From Clostridium sp. (lineage in GTDB: Bacteria; Bacillota; Clostridia; Lachnospirales; Lachnospiraceae): DNA of 24,868 bases. The position numbers and the translations under genes are program-made. The DNA lies in NCBI GenBank assembly GCA_016302185.1, contig JAEDOC010000017.1:1-24868 (forward strand), in the 5' to 3' direction. Numbering within the stretch: position 1 is the first letter of the stretch; each line of letters starts with the position of its first letter. Shown here in pieces: positions 22,073 to 24,868 of this stretch. The notes beneath the pieces are model-generated. The model did not search any database. It was given only the letters and a program-made list of their open reading frames with translations, and was not told where the DNA came from.

Positions 22073-22468
22073 CTATTCCTCGTGTTCCTCACCGCACTCA
22101 CAGTTCCCGCTGTGGCTGTGTCCTCCCGCACCAGGGCCCCCGATATAATCCCGAATCAGCTCCAGCTGGTAGCGATTCATATAGCTGTACGCCTTCTGTA
22201 CCGTATGACCGCTTCCCAGATACCGGGTCACACCCGCACCTGCGATTATCTCAAACGGTTCCTTCTCGATGGGGCCGCAGATCACCGCTTCACAGTCATG
22301 CTCCACAATCTTTTTCGCAAAGACCAGATTCTCCAGATCCTGTTTTCCATAGATATGGAAAATCTCATTCTTATCCGCATCGATGATCATTAAAAACGGA
22401 CTCTCCTTAAAGGTTGCCGGTACCAGACCGTCAATCTCCTGTGTGTCGGCTGCAATCGCAATTTTCAT
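22073..22468 (-). CDS. NifX/NifB-type iron-molybdenum cofactor-binding family protein
   Basis: 131 residues of the dinitrogenase iron-molybdenum cofactor biosynthesis family. The fold is seen in MKIAIAADTQEIDGLVPATF, FLMIIDADKNEI, EAVICGPIEKEPFEIIAGAG and VTRYLGSGHTVQKAYSYM. It ends in a metal-binding-like tail, GGHSHSGNCECGEEHEE. No nif structural genes are nearby, so it is not a nitrogenase gene; members of this family also occur next to other molybdenum enzymes. It is first in a four-gene operon under a promoter with a ModE-type operator, which supports a role in molybdenum or metal-cluster trafficking. Confidence 0.85.
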   Translation of the reverse strand: MKIAIAADTQEIDGLVPATFKESPFLMIIDADKNEIFHIYGKQDLENLVFAKKIVEHDCEAVICGPIEKEPFEIIAGAGVTRYLGSGHTVQKAYSYMNRYQLELIRDYIGGPGAGGHSHSGNCECGEEHEE

Positions 22469-22542
22469 AATTATCCTTCTCCTATCCTTTTACCTTCATA
22501 ACAATGTCATAAACATGAAATTACTGCAAAATAATTTCACGT

Positions 22543-22566
22543 CGTTATTAAGAAGGCAAAATAACG
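22543..22566. promoter_or_regulatory. ModE-type operator of the nifX-like operon
   Basis: CGTTAT (22543-22548) and ATAACG (22561-22566) form an inverted repeat with a 12-base spacer, the same geometry as the site in front of modA. It begins 9 bases after the -10 box, over the predicted transcription start. Confidence 0.78.
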
Positions 22567-22575
22567 TATACTATA

Positions 22576-22604
22576 ATGATACTCCGCCGCCTCGCGTCCG
22601 TCAA
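22576..22604 (-). promoter_or_regulatory. Promoter of the nifX-like operon
   Basis: TTGACG (22604-22599) and TATCAT (22581-22576) are separated by 17 bases on the minus strand. Transcription should start about 100 bases before the nifX-like gene, which also has a good AGGAGAAGGA ribosome binding site. Confidence 0.75.
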
Positions 22605-22649
22605 GTAGCATAAGTTACATCCACAGCACCGTTTTTCATATAATATAAA

Positions 22650-22709
22650 AAGAAGGCTCTTTTCTGACAATGCTGCTGCATTCACACATTATCAGGAAAA
22701 AACCTTCTT
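22650..22709 (-). terminator. Terminator of mgtE
   Basis: AAGAAGG (22709-22703) pairs with CCTTCTT (22656-22650), and inside them CTGATAATG pairs with CATTGTCAG. The RNA then continues with T-rich sequence (TTTATATTATAT). It ends mgtE and insulates the nifX-like operon. Confidence 0.8.
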
Positions 22710-22720
22710 TCAAATTTCAT

Positions 22721-24139
22721 TTACAGATGCATCACATGAAGCAGAAGAAGCCACGCCAATCCATAATACGTAACCACTGCCACCAGGTCATTCACCGTCG
22801 TGATCAACGGACCGGAAGCCACCGCCGGGTCTACCTTCAGCTTTTTGAACAGGATCGGAATCGAAGTCCCTGCCACACTGGATAACAGCATCGACACCAG
22901 CAGGGCAATTCCGGTGCAGGCAGAAACACCGAAGGACAGAATCGCCGGCTGTCCCTTCAATAAATAGAGATACCCGCCAATCACAAGGAAGGACAGGCTT
23001 CCCAGAATTGCCCCGTTCAACAGCCCCACCCGGGCCTCCTTGGAAACCAGATACAGCTTCTGCTTTCCGCTGATCTCTTCATCCATCAGGACACGGATGG
23101 TAACCGCCAGAGACTGGGTTCCCACATTACCTGCCATATCCAGAACCAGAGACTGAAAGCAGACGATCAGAGCCAGCTGGGCCACCACCGTCTCGAAGAG
23201 TCCGACCACGCTGGAAACCAGCATTCCCAGAACCAGCAGCACTACCAGCCACGGCAGACGCTTGGCCACACTTTTATGAAGCGGTTCTTCCAGATCCTCC
23301 TCTGCAGTCAAGCCACCTAACTTGGCATAATCATCACCCAGTACATCATGGACCAGCTGGGCAATCACAGGGGCAGTCAGAACACCCTTTAACCGATTTT
23401 CTTCATCCAATACCGGAATCGAATCTTCCGAATAATCCTTGATCCGCTCAATACAGTCATCAATCTCCTCCTCCGCATAGACATACGGATAGGAAGTCAT
23501 CACAATCTCCTCCAGCGCTGTGGTCTCCCGCGCAATAATTAAGTCCTTCAAATCCACAGCCCCGAATAAGGTATCATCCTCATCCACCACATAGATCGTG
23601 GAAATATTATCGTTCTCCGCCGCCTGATCAATCAGATCCCGCATGGCCTGACGCACACTGCTGCCATTCCGGATAGAAATATAATTGGTGGTCATCCTGC
23701 TTCCAATCTCATCTTCGTCAAACGAGCTGGAAAATGCGATTTCCTTCCGGGTTCCGGCCTCCATCAGACCTATCAGAAGATTTCTCTTCGTCTTATCTAA
23801 CTGGCGAAGATAATCAACCGTCAGACTGATCTCCAGCTGCTCCAGCACCTCCACCTGTCTTCGGATGGCCAATTCACCGATATAGACATCCCTCTCTTCC
23901 GAATACTCCAGCACATCCGCCAGTGTCTGAATATCCAGGATACTGTAAAGCTTGCTTCTCTCATCCTTCTTTAGCAGCTCCAGCGCCGCTGCAATATCAT
24001 TCTCATGGTAACCGCTAATCTTCTCTCCTGTCAGCTTCGGTGTCAGATTGCTGCGGATAATTTCAACAATTTCATTCTTATAGTCCGGATGCTGCGTATT
24101 CACAGCCGGAATACTGATATTGTCTTTTTCTCTATTCAT
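22721..24139 (-). CDS. mgtE: MgtE-family magnesium transporter
   Basis: Magnesium channel/transporter of 472 residues, complete. The N-terminal superhelical MgtE_N domain (residues about 35-140) is followed by two CBS domains (about 145-270; STIYVVDEDDTLFGAVDLKD and DSIPVLDEENRLKGV), a plug helix and about five membrane helices. Conserved pore features are visible: AGNVGTQSLAVTIR and PLITTVNDLVAVVTYYG, where the Asp lines the ion site. A strong ribosome binding site (AAGGAGGA) precedes the ATG. A long structured leader with its own promoter lies upstream, so expression is probably controlled at the RNA level, as for many mgtE genes. The gene has no obvious link to the molybdenum genes on either side. 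Confidence 0.95.
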   Translation of the reverse strand: MNREKDNISIPAVNTQHPDYKNEIVEIIRSNLTPKLTGEKISGYHENDIAAALELLKKDERSKLYSILDIQTLADVLEYSEERDVYIGELAIRRQVEVLEQLEISLTVDYLRQLDKTKRNLLIGLMEAGTRKEIAFSSSFDEDEIGSRMTTNYISIRNGSSVRQAMRDLIDQAAENDNISTIYVVDEDDTLFGAVDLKDLIIARETTALEEIVMTSYPYVYAEEEIDDCIERIKDYSEDSIPVLDEENRLKGVLTAPVIAQLVHDVLGDDYAKLGGLTAEEDLEEPLHKSVAKRLPWLVVLLVLGMLVSSVVGLFETVVAQLALIVCFQSLVLDMAGNVGTQSLAVTIRVLMDEEISGKQKLYLVSKEARVGLLNGAILGSLSFLVIGGYLYLLKGQPAILSFGVSACTGIALLVSMLLSSVAGTSIPILFKKLKVDPAVASGPLITTVNDLVAVVTYYGLAWLLLLHVMHL

Positions 24140-24217
24140 TGTCCCATTCCTCCTTACTGCTTTTTCTGTCGAATCCCTTGCGATTCCCTGATTACGCCAG
24201 ACGCACAGAAAAACCCA

Positions 24218-24460
24218 CAGGTAAAAATGGGCATAAAAATACCATTGTCACCTGCAGCACCTACTTTGCGCCAGCTTACCACTGGTGTAGTACAGTCTTA
24301 GAACGGACAATGGCAGACTTCCCTTTTCACTTTTGTACACGAAAATACAGTCAGAATACAGGCGATACCGTAATGCACGCCCTCTGACCAAGGATGACTG
24401 CCCTGTCCCAACTTCGTCCACTACTACCGTCCATATTCTCACCTCTCTTTTTTCTGATTT
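24218..24460 (-). promoter_or_regulatory. Structured leader RNA upstream of mgtE
   Basis: The 342 bases between the CoA ligase stop and mgtE hold no convincing gene. The minus-strand RNA can form several helices. GGACAGGGCAG (24408-24398) pairs with CTGCCATTGTCC (24316-24305) with one bulge. Inside it is a hairpin GTCAGA / TCTGAC (24388-24383 with 24355-24350), extended by GGCG / CGCC. CCAG / CTGG (24285-24271) makes another hairpin. A terminator-like stem CAGGT...AATGG / CCATT...ACCTG (24254-24218) is followed by TGGGTTTTT. This is the layout of a riboswitch with an attenuator. I do not see the conserved core of the M-box magnesium riboswitch. Candidate only. Confidence 0.4.
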
Positions 24461-24466
24461 TTTTAA

Positions 24467-24495
24467 ATTATAACAACTTTTTTATACGAAATCAA
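24467..24495 (-). promoter_or_regulatory. Promoter of mgtE leader
   Basis: TTGATT (24495-24490) and TATAAT (24472-24467) with 17 bases between them, plus TG one base before the -10 box (extended -10). The -35 box lies inside the last codons of the CoA ligase gene. It predicts a leader of about 320 bases before mgtE. Confidence 0.75.
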
Positions 24496-24868
24496 GCCCC
24501 GTCATTTTCAATTTCCTCTTCCCGGAACCGATATACGGAGAAATCTCTTTCTCTTCCACTTCGATTTTCAACATCAAACCGAACCGTTCCGTCAAACAAG
24601 CCAATACTGAAGCAGTCACTGCTTCCCGTGCGGATTCTTCCATCCCTCCTCTTATCTGCACAAAGACCCGGAGAAGCCTGTTCTCTGCTATCTCTGCCTC
24701 AAAATCCTGTACTCCGTCCACCGCAAACATCATCTCATCCAGTACATGCATGGAAAGCACCGTTCCGTCCGAAAGTCTCATACAATCATCCAGACGGCCT
24801 TCCACCTTATCCAGTCTCGGTTTTAAGCAGCCGCAGCCGCAGGGTTCTGTCAGCATCCGTCCCAGATC
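24482..24868 (-). CDS. AMP-dependent CoA ligase (phenylacetate-CoA ligase-like), C-terminal part
   Basis: The last 128 residues of a protein that begins beyond base 24868. The visible start DLGRMLTEPCGCGCLKPRL followed by EGRLDD is the hinge of phenylacetate-CoA ligase-type adenylating enzymes, where a CGCG-like cysteine cluster precedes the small C-terminal domain. The rest (VLDEMMFAVDGVQDFEAEI, REAVTASVLACLTERFGL) fits the C-terminal domain of that family. As far as I recall, such ligases occur in molybdenum hydroxylase-related clusters together with MobA-like proteins (Desulfovibrio DVU1551-DVU1553 type). That matches the gene content downstream, but the link is from memory. The stop lies next to the mgtE leader promoter. 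Confidence 0.8.
   Translation of the reverse strand, partial: DLGRMLTEPCGCGCLKPRLDKVEGRLDDCMRLSDGTVLSMHVLDEMMFAVDGVQDFEAEIAENRLLRVFVQIRGGMEESAREAVTASVLACLTERFGLMLKIEVEEKEISPYIGSGKRKLKMTGLDFV

Noticed and set aside
24248..24442. A 64-residue open frame on the minus strand upstream of mgtE
   Set aside because: No known motif is seen, it lies inside the structured leader, and its codons look like chance translation of an RNA element. A GTG start after AGAGAG is possible but not convincing.
24140..24460. M-box magnesium riboswitch
   Set aside because: Position and neighbour gene fit, but the conserved core elements of that family were not found apart from a short AGGTGAG match. It is reported only as an unassigned leader.

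Overview
The window looks like chromosomal DNA from a Lachnospiraceae-type clostridium. The indications are the fabH-acpP-fabK order, a histidine operon in the order hisZ-G-D-C-B-H-A-F-IE with a short-form HisG, Gram-positive-type ribosome binding sites, a lipoprotein-type ModA, and moderately GC-rich genes interrupted by AT-rich islands. No rRNA, tRNA, CRISPR array or insertion sequence was seen.

Region 1 (1-1774, minus) is the start of a fatty acid synthesis operon, fabH-acpP-fabK. Its promoter (TTGACA-N17-TATATT) is followed at once by two perfect TTGA-type palindromes of the kind bound by FabT-family MarR repressors. Region 2 (about 1824-8745, plus) is the histidine operon, closed by a clear intrinsic terminator. 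hisG, hisD, hisH, hisF and hisIE look intact. hisZ, the hisC/hisB boundary and hisA each carry one clean deletion. As written, the operon cannot make histidine. This is either a recently fixed auxotrophy or a set of assembly errors.

Region 3 (8802-9421) is a small AT-rich YefM/YoeB-type toxin-antitoxin cassette with its own promoter, palindromic operator and terminator. A 32-codon remnant of a glutamate dehydrogenase gene lies on the opposite strand just after it. Region 4 (9585-12853) is an OmpR-type response regulator and a multi-spanning sensor kinase, ending in a terminator shared with the convergent genes that follow.

Region 5 (12827-24868, all minus) is mostly about molybdenum. From upstream to downstream it holds: the C-terminal end of an AMP-dependent CoA ligase; mgtE with a long structured leader; an operon of NifX-like protein, TylF-like methyltransferase, a three-domain phosphatase/nucleotidyltransferase/HD protein and a MoeA-like molybdopterin-binding protein; modABC; and an operon of a MobA-like/ModE fusion, a ProC-like dehydrogenase and a NapH-like membrane ferredoxin.

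The most interesting reading is regulatory. The only ModE-type DNA-binding domain in the window is fused to a MobA-like nucleotidyltransferase domain whose signature loop is altered, and it has no molybdate-binding (MOP) domain. Two near-identical ModE-type operators (CGTTAT-N12-ATAACG) sit just downstream of the promoters of modABC and of the nifX-like operon. This suggests a local molybdenum regulon whose regulator may sense the cofactor or a precursor through the transferase domain rather than molybdate itself.
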